A program made the position numbers and the translations under genes. The notes under the pieces were generated by a model. It did not search any database. It was given only the letters and a program-made list of their open reading frames with translations, and was not told the origin of the DNA. A stretch of DNA of 64,000 nucleotides, taken from Brevipalpus yothersi (Eukaryota; Arthropoda; Arachnida; Trombidiformes; Tenuipalpidae). The stretch is taken from assembly GCA_003956705.1 (NCBI GenBank), contig QZCP01000101.1, forward strand, positions 1-64,000, read 5' to 3'. Below, piece by piece: positions 13,133-25,261 of this stretch. Every line of letters begins with the position of its first letter. Positions within the stretch are counted from its first letter, which is position 1.

Positions 13133-15277
13133 ATGAGTTCCCCGTTCTTGATGGACACCAGCATATCGACAATATCACCATCAACCATATCGACCACCAC
13201 CATGGTGACTTGTTCAAATGAAATGCCAGTGTCAAGCTATACATCGACGGGAAACTATTTGACTGATCTCTACTTTGATCCACATACTGCCACCAATTCT
13301 AGCGGTCTAATACCAATTAGTGTTCCTTCTGATAATCACCATCAACATCATCATCATTCTCACGATCATCTTAGTGGTAATCTCCATCATAATCAAGTTC
13401 GAACATCTCCATTATCCAGTGGTGTAGTGACTTATGTTCACAATGATTCAACTAGTCTATCTGTGCCAATATCGCAGCATCGCAGCTCATCCCATGGAAC
13501 TTATGAGCCAAATTATATGATACCAAGTCCAAATTCTAGTTCATCATCACCAACACCAAACAGTAATAATCATCATCTTCATCATACTCAACATCACACC
13601 CATCACAATCAGATGCAATTGAACGGTCATCCTTCGCATCGAATGAACAGCCATAATCATCATGCTCAAAATTCATCACCATCAACTTTTATGACCAGTC
13701 CATACATGTCTGATCATTCTCATCTGTCTCCAGCGTGTCCAAACAGTAGTAGTAATAGTAGTAGCAATCAAACGGAGTCAGGTAAGGAGATCACTAAGCC
13801 ACCTTTTTCGTATATTGCATTGATCACATTGGCAATTCAAAATTCACCTCGTCGTAAGGCGACTCTCAGTGAAATATACACATTCATTATGGACAATTAT
13901 GAATATTATCGTAAAGGTAAACAGGGATGGCAAAATAGTATTCGTCACAATTTATCGTTGAACGAATGTTTTATCAAGGAGCCCCGTGATGATAAAAAGT
14001 CAGGTAAAGGTAGCTTTTGGACACTAGATCCGGACAGTGAAAATATGTTCGAACATGGTAGCTATCTTAGGCGTCGAAAACGTTATAGAAGGCCAAAAAA
14101 TTCTAATAATAACACAATGGACAATGTGACCGTTAATCGTCGTGATCCGTGCAATAGTGGAGTGGACATAACGCAACATCAGGCATCAGCTGACAAGATG
14201 GACATTGGAAGTGATCAAAAGTGTACATCAAATGGACTGAAAACATTATCATCATCATCATCAGAATCCAAAAAGTGCGATAGTTTGATCGGTAAGGTGA
14301 CAGGATCATCTAGGCTATCATCGAATCGAAGGTGTAAAAAAATTAATTCACATCAACATCAAGTATCCAGTGAAAATGAGCACGAATTGTCCCAATCAAG
14401 AGGTGAAATTAACAATCAACAGCAACAACGATGCTTCAGCTCAGAGGAAATGACTTCCTTGGACAGTAATCATTTGGGAGAGACTCTTCTTAATCAAAAT
14501 AGTATCTCCAACATTTCGAATCGAATTTATCCGATCACACAGCCGATAAACTGTAATCCGTATGGTGAACAGCAGCAACAGAATATGGATGATTTGGAAG
14601 TAGATTTTCGAAGTGTTGATCTTAAATCCAAATTAAGTTCAGGCTACTCTTCATGCTCAACCAACTCAACTCATGTGTATGGAACGGAAATAAATACTTT
14701 CATGAACGCTAATGATCCACAACAGCAATCACCATCACTTAGCATACCATCGACAATCGTTGATGGGTCAAGTTCAATTGGAAGTTTCACTGTAGATAGC
14801 TTAATGTCCACCACCAATCGTGAGTCCAACACTATGGCTCCACATGGATCCGTTCCACCGAATTCATCATCATCATCAGGCCAATTTTGTGGTCACAGAC
14901 TAACCAACAATCCCATCCCCAACAATAATAATGATTGTACACCAACGATTGGAATATCAGCAACAACACCAATTCAATATGAGAGGATCATGATCGACAC
15001 TAACGGAACTCATTTGCCTATCAACTGGCATCCATCAGATAGTAATGAGAATGCAACCTTCTCACTTTCATCAAACGGATTAAATAACCATCACCATCAT
15101 CCTCACCATCATCATCCAAGTCAATATTGTACATATCAAAGTGAAATCGGTCCCACTGACAGTGTTCCGATGGTTTCGCTGCCCTCTCATGGATCCGAAC
15201 ATTACAATCGCATGCAAATCAGTCCATTTAATGGAAATTATCCAACCAATTCATATTATGCATGCAGTGGCTATTGA
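13133..15277 (+). CDS. Forkhead transcription factor, FoxC (crocodile)-like, intronless (714 aa)
   Basis: A single uninterrupted frame. The frame is open further upstream, but that extension is a Leu/Ser/Phe run encoded by a CT-rich leader, so the ATG at 13133 (MSSPFLMDTS) is preferred. Residues about 222-321 form a complete forkhead domain: KPPFSYIALITLAI, recognition helix NSIRHNLSLNECF, then PRDDKK.GKGSFWTLDPDSENMF and LRRRKRYRR. The NECF...RDDKK...WTLDPDS combination is typical of FoxC (Drosophila crocodile), and intronless FoxC genes are common. FoxL1 or FoxD are alternatives. The N-terminal part is rich in His, Ser and Asn (HHQHHHHSHDH), and the C-terminal part carries poly-Ser, poly-Gln and poly-His tracts, as in activation regions. 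A nuclear DNA-binding developmental regulator is expected. A GAATAAAG signal follows at about 15376. A second forkhead gene lies 8 kb downstream in convergent orientation. Confidence 0.88.
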   Translation: MSSPFLMDTSISTISPSTISTTTMVTCSNEMPVSSYTSTGNYLTDLYFDPHTATNSSGLIPISVPSDNHHQHHHHSHDHLSGNLHHNQVRTSPLSSGVVTYVHNDSTSLSVPISQHRSSSHGTYEPNYMIPSPNSSSSSPTPNSNNHHLHHTQHHTHHNQMQLNGHPSHRMNSHNHHAQNSSPSTFMTSPYMSDHSHLSPACPNSSSNSSSNQTESGKEITKPPFSYIALITLAIQNSPRRKATLSEIYTFIMDNYEYYRKGKQGWQNSIRHNLSLNECFIKEPRDDKKSGKGSFWTLDPDSENMFEHGSYLRRRKRYRRPKNSNNNTMDNVTVNRRDPCNSGVDITQHQASADKMDIGSDQKCTSNGLKTLSSSSSESKKCDSLIGKVTGSSRLSSNRRCKKINSHQHQVSSENEHELSQSRGEINNQQQQRCFSSEEMTSLDSNHLGETLLNQNSISNISNRIYPITQPINCNPYGEQQQQNMDDLEVDFRSVDLKSKLSSGYSSCSTNSTHVYGTEINTFMNANDPQQQSPSLSIPSTIVDGSSSIGSFTVDSLMSTTNRESNTMAPHGSVPPNSSSSSGQFCGHRLTNNPIPNNNNDCTPTIGISATTPIQYERIMIDTNGTHLPINWHPSDSNENATFSLSSNGLNNHHHHPHHHHPSQYCTYQSEIGPTDSVPMVSLPSHGSEHYNRMQISPFNGNYPTNSYYACSGY

Positions 15278-16168
15278 TTAGACTGCCATTGAGTGGCTGA
15301 AGTCTCTCTCTCTCTTTTTTTAAGTATTCTTCCTTATTTATGATGCCAAAAGAATATTCTCTCTTGGAATTGGATGAATAAAGAATCATTCTTATCCGAT
15401 ATCCAACGTGATTCGTTATTTATTTGATGATGAATTTCATCAGATGAGAAAGAGGAACTTACACTCATCACAGGAAAAGGTGAGCAAATATTTTCCCGCC
15501 ACTCGATTACCTCATGAAATCTGGTTATATCAGCTCCAAGATATGTTCTCTAAGAACTCGTGAAATTCATCATATATGAAAATCTTTGACCAAATTTTCT
15601 GATAAGATCATGTTCGAATTGAGATGCTTGTGTAGTGAAAGAATCATGAGGCTCTCTTCTTTGTTTATTTAGATAGCTACCGATATTCACTTTACTGAAA
15701 CTTTTAACTTTCAATTCATGTCATCAGAATATTCTAGTCGTATGGTCATTTAACCATTGAGTACTTATTAAGTACATCTCAGTTTATAACTTCCTATAGC
15801 CAGCAATCTTTGGGCTATTATTTTTCACAGAATCAGTTGTGTGAAGTAAAAACTTCAATATTCAATCAGACTTAATCCTCTGTGTGTGTATGATCATGTA
15901 TGGACATCCGAATAGTTTCCTTTGTGATTGCACCTTCTCAAATTAATTCAATCTTTTTGCTCAGGCAAATCCTGTGAAAGTTTATCTTCTGCTTATTGGT
16001 GTGAATAAAGATCAATGGCCCTACTCAATAGGGATCGATGGTCACAGTTTGTGGAAGGTCTCGACCCCAGTAGTTACAAGAGCGATTGTTCCGAGTGTGA
16101 ATGAGAGCTTGTTGAATTGATCCAATTGAATTCAAAAGAGACCATGTGAAGTTTTTGATGGGTCCTTC

Positions 16169-16170
<2 letters not shown>

Positions 16171-16216
<46 letters not shown>
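16171..16216. repeat. (CT)n microsatellite
   Basis: About 23 uninterrupted CT units. Confidence 0.97.
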
Positions 16217-16220
<4 letters not shown>

Positions 16221-19200
16221 AAACTCTCAAGATCTATGGATTGTGCCTTCTTGCCCACCGGAATCGGAGTTCTCATCAAGCGGGAACAAAATGAGGATTA
16301 AGTTCAACTACTTTTCCCTCCACATGGACACACCATCACAGAATAACAACATTTTCGTTTTCAATTTTATGTCGATCGGATTGGCAAGACTTACAGAGGA
16401 GGAGAAAAACTCGAAAGTGGTACACACACACACATACACATACATTTTTGGGCACCATCAAAAGTGGCCACAAAAATGAGTGTGTATGTGTGTTCATTGC
16501 CTTAGATCGCTAATCCAGTCAAGTGGGCTTACCGATGGGTTCATTTCAATGGGCAAGATAAGCAAAATTGCCCTAAGCGTCAAACATCGAACGCTAAGTA
16601 AAAGGTGGCCTCATCTCGATGGATAGTTTGAGGGAAGACAGGATCCATTTCAGAATGGACATGTAACACATTGACCACTTTTCCGCTTCATTTCACTCTC
16701 TTCACACATACACACCAAAGACTAACTGAAAAAGATTGCCGTTTGACGCATTCTGTGGCCACTTTTTTTTGCTCTACTCGTCCATTGCTCATTGCTATTC
16801 AATCGTTTTCTCTTCTCTCTTTCTCTCTCTTCCAATGCTTTTTCCATCTAAGTACTCTCAACAAGCGGATCACTTGAAATGTTTTCATTTGGGCATCAGT
16901 CCTCTTGCTTCTCTCTCTTTCAAGCATTTCCCTCGTGCTCAAGGGTATCACAGACAGACACACCACAGCATCTTACACATAGGACCACACAGAGAAAATG
17001 GAATATCAAAATTGAAACGGTCTTTTGTGTGAAGTCGATGATAGGGAAGACACACACACTCGTTCATGTGCTTGTTGGCGTTCACTTTGGCCCATGTCAC
17101 TCGTCATATTGGTGGTTAAGCTTCACAAAGAGAACTCTCTCTCTCTCTCTCTCTCTTCCTTTTCCTATCTGTATATGCCTTTCTTCCTCTTTGTATACAC
17201 ATATTCATTCGCTTTTCCGCTATGTATACAGTTATGATTGTGCGACCACACTCTTGAGCCCGCTGGCTAGTATGAAATACTGTAGGTTAAGGACCAGCCT
17301 ATTTGGTCAACCAGATCAGCCTAATACAGGGCACGATATATATGTACAGAGAACGAGCCTCCTTTCAAAAAGCTCTTACTACTAGAGAGAGAGAGAGAGA
17401 GATGAAAAGTGGGAGGAAAAAGGAGGAGTGGACGTATTAATAGTCTATTTGACACTATAGAACACAGTTTAGATAAGTCTATGCTGGTGTTTATGATGTC
17501 CATTTTGCCAAGAATTCAGTGTCCACATGAGCAGTGAACTATTGTAAGGCTCATACAATAATATTTATTGTTTTCTTTGATCAACTCTTTGTAAATATGA
17601 AATTACATAGACAACTCTGATCAAGGTAATGATGATTGAATTCAGAGACAAAGGAACCTTCTTTTGGTAATAAAATGTGACTTTTAATGTTTCCTTTTTT
17701 ACAATGTTAAAATGAGTAACAGCTTTTGTAGGTGATTGAATCAGTTATATTTTTCCATTTAGAGATATTCAAAAGAATTAAGGAAACAATTCATGATTCA
17801 ACCCGGAAATCCAGAAAGTAATACCGAAGCAATATCCGTATAGAGTATGGATGGAAACTCAAGTGATGCATTATTCATTCTTCCCTTGAACACAACTAGC
17901 ACTCTCACAGATCTTTGCATAAAACTTTCTATGAGCTCAATTTCGAAACTTCTTTCCAATCTTGAGAAACCAAACAGGTCGATCATCTCTCAGCTCAATT
18001 CACTTACACTTTTGAATTCGAATCAGATCAATTGTATCATCCATCATGATATATATTGCTACTTTTTCAGATTTAGAGATTTTTCATCTTTCTCTATCGA
18101 TTTTTGTCTCCTCAATTATTGCTTCCATTCTTTAAGGAAGCTGACAATAAGCATCTTTAGATCCGGTAGCAAAGGCATTGTGATTGGAACAAATCGGGAG
18201 AGAAAAAAACTGAATGAATCGGAAGGAAAAATGAAAAAATGACTGTATCATCTGAGAAAATTCTCTCCATGTTCTTCATACTGATGAATTAACATTTCCT
18301 CTCAATGAATAAGTTTAATTATGTAAGCTTCCAGGTGATGTCTGTGGGTATAACTGTTTATTAACTTATCATTCAAGCTTACTTGAAGAAGGGTTTTTTT
18401 GCAAAATGATCAAATATTTGTTCCAAGAATCATACTAAGGCTAAGTGCAAGGCTCGGTTGAGCTGAATTGATGGATTCAAGATGTTCAGAATCAACTTTT
18501 CAGCTGATGAGGAAATCATCAGAAAGTTGAAACTTCCTCAGCCTCACATCGTGTTTTTCAAGATGAAACTTTCAGAGATAACAGATCATTTCTCAGTTCA
18601 AATAAACTTATCCCCCGACTAAAGAGTCTGATATCAATAGCACAATTAACAGTTACTTATCAGAGTTGTTGGTGTTCACAACAGATTTCATCATCATGAA
18701 GTGATGAAAGAGAGTACGATTTCAACTCCTTGATTTCAGAATCATGGGGAGAGTGTCTCTCCTTCTCTCTCTTTCTCTGTGATTTCGGATGCTGAATGAG
18801 TACAAATAGGCCCTATAATCGGAAACAATGGCAAGTTCAGGGAGGAAAAATTTTGAATCTCTAAACAAAAACACACAGGCTCTCCATCTCTTTCAGTTTC
18901 TTTCATCAGTTAGGGGCTGAAAAAAGAGAGGATAGATACATTCTTAGGAACGGAAATGAGTGGACAAACTTTGCTACTATTGATAACTGATCTGGCCATG
19001 AGAAAATGATCCTGGAAGCTGGACTTCGTCACAAACAGACCGTTCTTGTTCCGAGAGTTTGACATGCCCTGGTACTGTTGATGGCCACCATGAAACTAGA
19101 CAAGGAAGAAGGATGAAGAAGAACAAGAAAGATGCAGATGCTTTCATGTGCCTTCTCTTCACCCTGGAGCATGATACATGTTCATGCTCGTATATATAAA

Positions 19201-19644
19201 CAATTGAGCAAGCCTGTGTGCGGGAGGAAGCGTCAAGGAAACGATATCATCGGCTTTTTGCTGCTGCTGCTGCTCGTGTTCCTTGCTCTTTTTCGTCTTC
19301 ATCCTCATCTATATTCCTCACTTCAATGATGAGAGAGAGAGAGAGAACGAATGATGCAGACTATTTCTGGTATTAATAGCTTCAGTTGATGCTTTTGGCT
19401 GTGCAATTTTTCTCCACTCTTTTTGAAGAAGAAGACTCTATCCAGACTTTCTCTCTCTTCTTCGAATCAAGAGTGAACGAAGAAGATGAAGAGGAAGAAG
19501 TTTCTTGAGATTAGTAAGAAATGGTGAAATAACCCAGTGGAATGATGGGATGAGAATTAACGCGCCTATTTCAGCAATTTTCCTTCCAGAACGATGTGAA
19601 CACGAGCAAATTTTTAAACTGAACCCTTTTTCAGTCATAAAAGC

Positions 19645-19648
<4 letters not shown>

Positions 19649-19725
<77 letters not shown>

Positions 19726-19727
19726 TT
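19649..19727. repeat. (CT)n microsatellite, among the longest in the window
   Basis: CT run of about 80 bp with two single-base interruptions near its 3' end. Confidence 0.97.
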
Positions 19728-20893
19728 ACTCTTCATGAAATTATAATATAATTTTTTCTCCAAAAATAATTTTCCTTTCCTCCCATCTTCTAGGTTCTTT
19801 GAAAAATTTTCACAGCGATATAGATGAATGAATTGGTGGTTATCAGTCGAGAATGAGCTGTTACAAAATTTTGTTCAAGTCCATATTACTTAGAAGCGTT
19901 AAAAACGCAAAAACTGCACAATATTTCTTCTCTCTTTTCTTCCATCTCATATTCTTCACATGGATTGCGCTCAATATTGCGAATATTATGCTTTTCTGAA
20001 GAAGATGGTTCTTGGTACAGATATGAACGCATGAAGAGAACGAAAAAGAAAGAAAGAAAGAGAGAGAGAGATAAGAGATGAAGCCAAGATGCATGCCGAA
20101 GTAAGCCGATTGCTGCCTGGACTGGCATGAAAAGTCGAATAGCAGTGCAGAAGGAGAAGAAGAAGATTGGAGAATAGGTCAAGCTTGAGAATTTACTAGT
20201 CAAAAATGATGCTGTCTGTTCCTCACACACACACAGAGATAGATAGACTTAAGAAATTGACGGCTGAAGGCGCGAAACATTAAGCCCAGACAGAGGTTAG
20301 ACTAGCGGAAAATGAGCGGAAAATTTGAAGACTCTATTCGGCAAGATGCTGTAAGATGAGGCCACATTTTTTCGGCTTCCACAGACATACTTACACATAA
20401 AGCACAGGCCGATGCTCCAAATCACATGCCGGTCGCTTCTGGTATTTTGATGCCCCAAAATATGACCTGCCGATTTGACAGACTAGCCTGTCAGTGGGTC
20501 GTGAGGGATAGAAAGTGAAAGTTCCTCCATCATGGAAGATGATTTGGAGAAGATAGTTTCTGCCATAGGATGATGTAGATGGAAAGAAGGATCAAATCGA
20601 CTTCCTCAATACTGATCTTCATCGGGAGCAGCAAGAAGAGAGGAGAGAGAATATTATTCATTTCCACTGTTTGTCATCAATATGGCGATCTTTGAGCCTC
20701 TAGCGTTGATCTATCAGAGCAATTGACCAATAATGTTGGGCAGAGAGATGTATGAAGCTGAGAATGCTCGGTTCTCATGGATGCTGATCAAAATACTGCA
20801 TCACTTTGAAGGCCTTCAGGCGAGATCATCCACTGTTTTCTCTCTCATCCTCTTTCTCTATCACTCGCTATTCCAGCCTCCAAGCTCTTCATC

Positions 20894-20896
<3 letters not shown>

Positions 20897-20961
<65 letters not shown>
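20897..20961. repeat. (CT)n microsatellite
   Basis: About 32 uninterrupted CT units, followed by an ACC/ATC-rich patch. Confidence 0.97.
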
Positions 20962-20963
<2 letters not shown>

Positions 20964-22063
20964 ACCACCACCATCACTACCACTCGATGACAAGTGAATA
21001 TTAAGTAGTAGAAACCTATAAACCTAATCATAACTGAACAGCCAGCCATCACAGCTTGAAGAAAGATGAATGATGCATATTCTCGCCTTTTCCTCCCTTT
21101 TGCACTCCTCTTGTTAACTACTCGAAATATGTCTGTCGTGTTAGCTTTCATGATTTGTCAAACCATACTTATCTTCCATCTTCTCATCCTCATCCCATCC
21201 ACATCTTATTTTGCTCCATCTCTCTCCTCCTCTTCTTCATTCGAGTTGCCTCTTGACGCTTTTCCATGGCCTCTATCAGTCTTCGTTCCATTTTCTCTTC
21301 AACGGATGCAAATTTACTCTCCAAAACCATCATCATCCTGATTGACTTTCTTTCACTCTCTCTCTTGTATGTGTTAAGGAACAGATCACTTTCTCCCATC
21401 ATTTTGATACCCAGAGGCCAGCATCTTCTCCCAGCATCTTGTAAAATTTTCACGAAATGTGTGCCGTCAATTTTTGTTCGCTCTGCAGCTAATAATCGAT
21501 GACCGGAAGAACACGATGATTCGGAAGAAATTATACGGAAAAAGTTCGGATGAGAGAGATTCATAGTGGAAAGTGAACAGAGAAAAAGTGTTCTGCAATT
21601 TGAAATATTCAGAGGCATAAATTTTTCCCAAGAAGATCACTTATTCCCTCCAAACCGAGATGAGTAGCGGTGCTCTCTATGGTGAGATGGTGTCAAGAAA
21701 GTGTGTGAGTGACAAAATTTACACTGGAAATTAAAATTTCTCAAATCGATTTTCGCTGACAAATACGGCTTGTTGGCCCTCGTGTTTCCCATGATATATA
21801 GGCTGAGGAGAGAGAGAGAGAGAGGAAGAGAGAAGAGAAGAGAAAAAAGAGTGATAGAGCAAAAATGAGTGGAAGAAAAGAGGCTCATTTATTCATCCGG
21901 AAACCAAATTCCCATGTTCACCACCTTCTAGCCTCCAAGTGTTGTAATTGGATTAGAGAGAGCATCTTTCCAATGATCCTGTTCCTCTTGTAATTCCACT
22001 TCATCACCACAATATTCTCCATCCAGAATGACAGAGCAAAGAAGAAGAAGAAGAGCATGCAAG

Positions 22064-22065
22064 GG

Positions 22066-22127
<62 letters not shown>
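22064..22127. repeat. (GAAA)n-(GA)n compound microsatellite
   Basis: A GAAA tetranucleotide run (about 22064-22089) passes directly into about 19 GA units. Confidence 0.95.
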
Positions 22128-22130
<3 letters not shown>

Positions 22131-23268
22131 CATTTGTAGACAAATTACATTTCCTCGGAAAAACTTATCCTCAGTAAGAAACCCCTTTCGTACAAGACTT
22201 GTTCCACACATTCTTCTATCTGGGAAAGAAGTAAGAAGAGAAAAAAATCTCTAGTCATCTGGTACTTAAGCATTTGGAGCTCTTAACTTATGGTAACAGA
22301 GTAAAGTATAGTTATCAATTGAACATTGATTAATTGGGGATAAATTTAGCTCAAATATTAGTGGTTCTTATTTTTTCTCGTTTCTCTAGCAAGAGTGTAT
22401 TCTTATAGATTTCAGCAACTAGAAGAATCACGAGAATGCTGCAGTAGATTGGAAATGGAAATACATCAGAAAGAGTGAGGAGAATGCATTTTGAGTCCTG
22501 ATTTGATTTATTTGCAAATCAAAAGACTAGAGAAGAGATTGAACAAATCTTTTCGGTCTATAAGAGAGGGTCTTGAAACACAATTGGGCTCATTTCAAAT
22601 TTGTGAAAGACAAATAGAACAATGAGAAAAATAAATCATCATAATAAGTGAATGAAATTAACGATAATCACTCATTGACTCGGTAGAGCAAGGTTCGAGA
22701 GATGATTTTGTCGAGGAAAAAATTTTGGAGCCAAGAATTGAAAATCTTTTAACTTGTATTATGAAAATAGGAATCAATAATTGCTGATAGAAGGATTGTC
22801 AAGCTTGCCAGAAAAAAAAGTTCAATTCAGAAAAGTGTTGAAAGCAGAGGAATGAAGTCTTTGAAACTATTCTAAAAGCCTGATGGCATGTTCTCAAGTG
22901 ATAATATTAATCCTCATTCAAAGTGTACGATCTATATCAGGACCAATAGACCTTTTTTGCCAAAGTTTTCTTTGATACTTTTATAGTCGAAAAATACCAA
23001 TACCTAGTACACAATGCGTTCAATTTGAAGGTGAAGTGAGAGAAAGAAAAAATGTTTCCCATCCATAATAATTTGCATAACGGTCTTGCATTTTCTTTGA
23101 AGAATCGAACTTGAGGTTGAATCGAAATTTATGAACATTTTGCACTTCCATACTATTCAACGGCAATTCGAATAGCGCTCACAAATGGACTTCGATTGTG
23201 GATGATCATAACATGGAATCCTTGATGCTACCCTGGCATTGAATGAAAATATACAAAATTTGAATCTC

Positions 23269-25261
23269 TCACTTTTGAATATTGTGTCTACTGTTATGTT
23301 GCTCAAAATATGGGTCCAAATTCGAATTCATTTGACTTGAGTTAAATAAACATGATATCGGCATATCATTCGGTTGGAGCTCACAACAGCAGCCAGATCT
23401 TCCATTATATTCTTGGGATCTTGCTCGAGGAGTGAACATAAATGAGTTTGGATATAAGGGATCGATCATGCATTGTGATTTGAGGAATAGACTTTGAGCG
23501 GTTGAAAATTCCATGAGATTATCACAATTAATTTGATGTCCTCCTGTTGATGCTAGAAAGGACATCGGTCGAGAATATGGTCCATCAGAACGATTTGTTG
23601 AGGGTAGAGGAAAATTTCTACATGAGGTAGTATCTTTTGGAAGAGATAGAAATGAGCATTCCGGTGGAATGTTGTTATTATTCAATGATGATGGAAGAAG
23701 ATGTAGACTAGATTCATCTAGTCCTCGATTGGCAGGTAACGTTGAATACGATTGTTGGAATGGCTGGTTGACCAAATTGGTATTGTAATGATTACTTTCA
23801 CAAGTTGATGAGACATTGTTATTATTATAAATTGTACTTGTACGTGGTTGATCCTTTTTGATCAGGTTATCAATCCTGAATAGGAGCGATTTAAGTGACT
23901 GATGAGGTGCAATAGGCACCGTATTATGAGCCTCATTTTCTTGATTAGGTTTCGATAACGATGCTGAAACATTAGGATGCTGGAGATTCGACGTTTCAGC
24001 TTGAATTGATGGACTTGCGACGCAACTGTCAACGCTCAATTCATCTGATTCAACATCTATTGTTGTGTCCAGATCATCTTGAACTGGTAGTTTGGATGCA
24101 TCTTTGTCAGTAATCAACGGTGGACATTGTGGGTGAGGCAGAGTTTGATTAATGACATTTTCACCAACCATCGAATTTTTTGAACTCAAAGGCTGTAAAA
24201 AATAGAGTTAAATTAAATGGCTATCACAGTTATTTCCTTGAATATTCTCGTATTTTTCAACACTGGTTGATAATTTTTTGAATTTTTCTATAATAATAAA
24301 ATTAAATCAAATGAAATTATTAATTTGATCAATTTTTTTGTTTGTCAGCTTGATAGAAGATAATTTCTCAAGGCGATCATAGCCATCAGCAAACTTGCTA
24401 TTATGCTCTTGACATTTTGATCTCATCTCTGGCTGTCAATCATGGGCTATGACAATCATCAATGATTGTCACTACTAGCCCATCTCCATGATCGATGATA
24501 ATCTAGACTTGAAACATATACTGAGTAGTATTGAGTTTTCTAACTGATACACTTCGATTATTAAATTTTGTCAAATATTTATTTCCAGTAAAAATTAAAT
24601 AAATGTTTACCTTCGTTTTATTGCTGGTTTCTTTGGCCCATTTTTCACCTTTAATTTCGGCTAATGTTTCTTTCACAGCTTTCTGATACTTTGGCTTCAG
24701 CCTGCTTGCGGCCACATCAACATTTATGTAAGGTATATTTCGAATATCAGAACAAATTCGTTTCCGTCTCCGAAATTCTCCTTTCTCAAAGTGGGTATTC
24801 GAATTGGGTGTCACAGTCCAATAGCTTCCCTTGATAGGTGAATTATCGGCTTGACCACCGCGAACAACCTTAGTGAAACATGTGTTTAAACTTAAATTAT
24901 GGCGAACTCCATTTTGCCATGCTTGTCGTTTCATTTTTTGATAGAAAGGAAAATTATCTTCAATAAATTGATATATTTGACGAAGAGTCATTCGCTTATC
25001 GGGTGTTGATTCGATGGCCATCAATATCAGGGCAATATACGAGTACGGTGGACGTATACTACTATTTTGATTCTGAATTTGACTCAATGTTGGTAGTTTT
25101 GAATCACTTTCGGTACACTTTTTGGAGCTTGAATTGGCTTTTCGTACCAATGAAGTCAATTTATTGATACTATTCTCATTGCGTATTGTAGTACTCGGCC
25201 TAACACTCGATGAGTTGTCGTTGAGAACAATATCCAAATTTTTATCTGTTTCACAGGACAT
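23269..25261 (-). CDS. Divergent forkhead transcription factor (2 exons, 524 aa)
   Basis: Minus-strand exons 25261-24611 and 24192-23269, joined in phase 0 through a GTAAAC donor and a TTTTACAG acceptor. Residues about 70-170 form a forkhead domain: RPPYSYIALILMAIESTPDKR, IYQFIEDNFPFY, recognition helix NGVRHNLSLNTCF, then KGSYWTVTPNSNTHF and FRRRKR. The usual NSIRHNLSLN is changed to NGVRHNLSLN, and an extra residue plus a GGQADNSP insertion mark it as fast-evolving. V before RHNLSLN occurs in FoxF and FoxQ1, and PNS...F..G.FRRR recalls FoxQ1, so a FoxF/FoxQ1-type origin is possible but not secure. The C-terminal part is rich in Asn, Ser, Pro and Cys with no recognised domain. It is expected to be a nuclear DNA-binding protein. 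It faces the FoxC-like gene across 8 kb. Confidence 0.85.

Larger units (their letters stand above)
15278..23268. other. 8-kb noncoding interval between the two forkhead genes
   Basis: No supportable gene. The interval is dominated by long CT/GA microsatellites (four listed separately), AC-rich patches (about 16422-16443) and AT-rich unique sequence. The longest open frames (131 codons at 17847-18242, 142 codons on the minus strand at 21190-21618) lack domain signatures and splice context. Position between two developmental regulators makes this a likely site for enhancers, but none can be identified by eye. Confidence 0.5.

Noticed and set aside
17847..18242. 131-codon open frame between the forkhead genes
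   Set aside because: No domain, signal peptide or splice context; AT-rich chance frame.
21190..21618. 142-codon minus-strand open frame
   Set aside because: Composition follows CT/GA-rich DNA; no recognisable family or splice signals.
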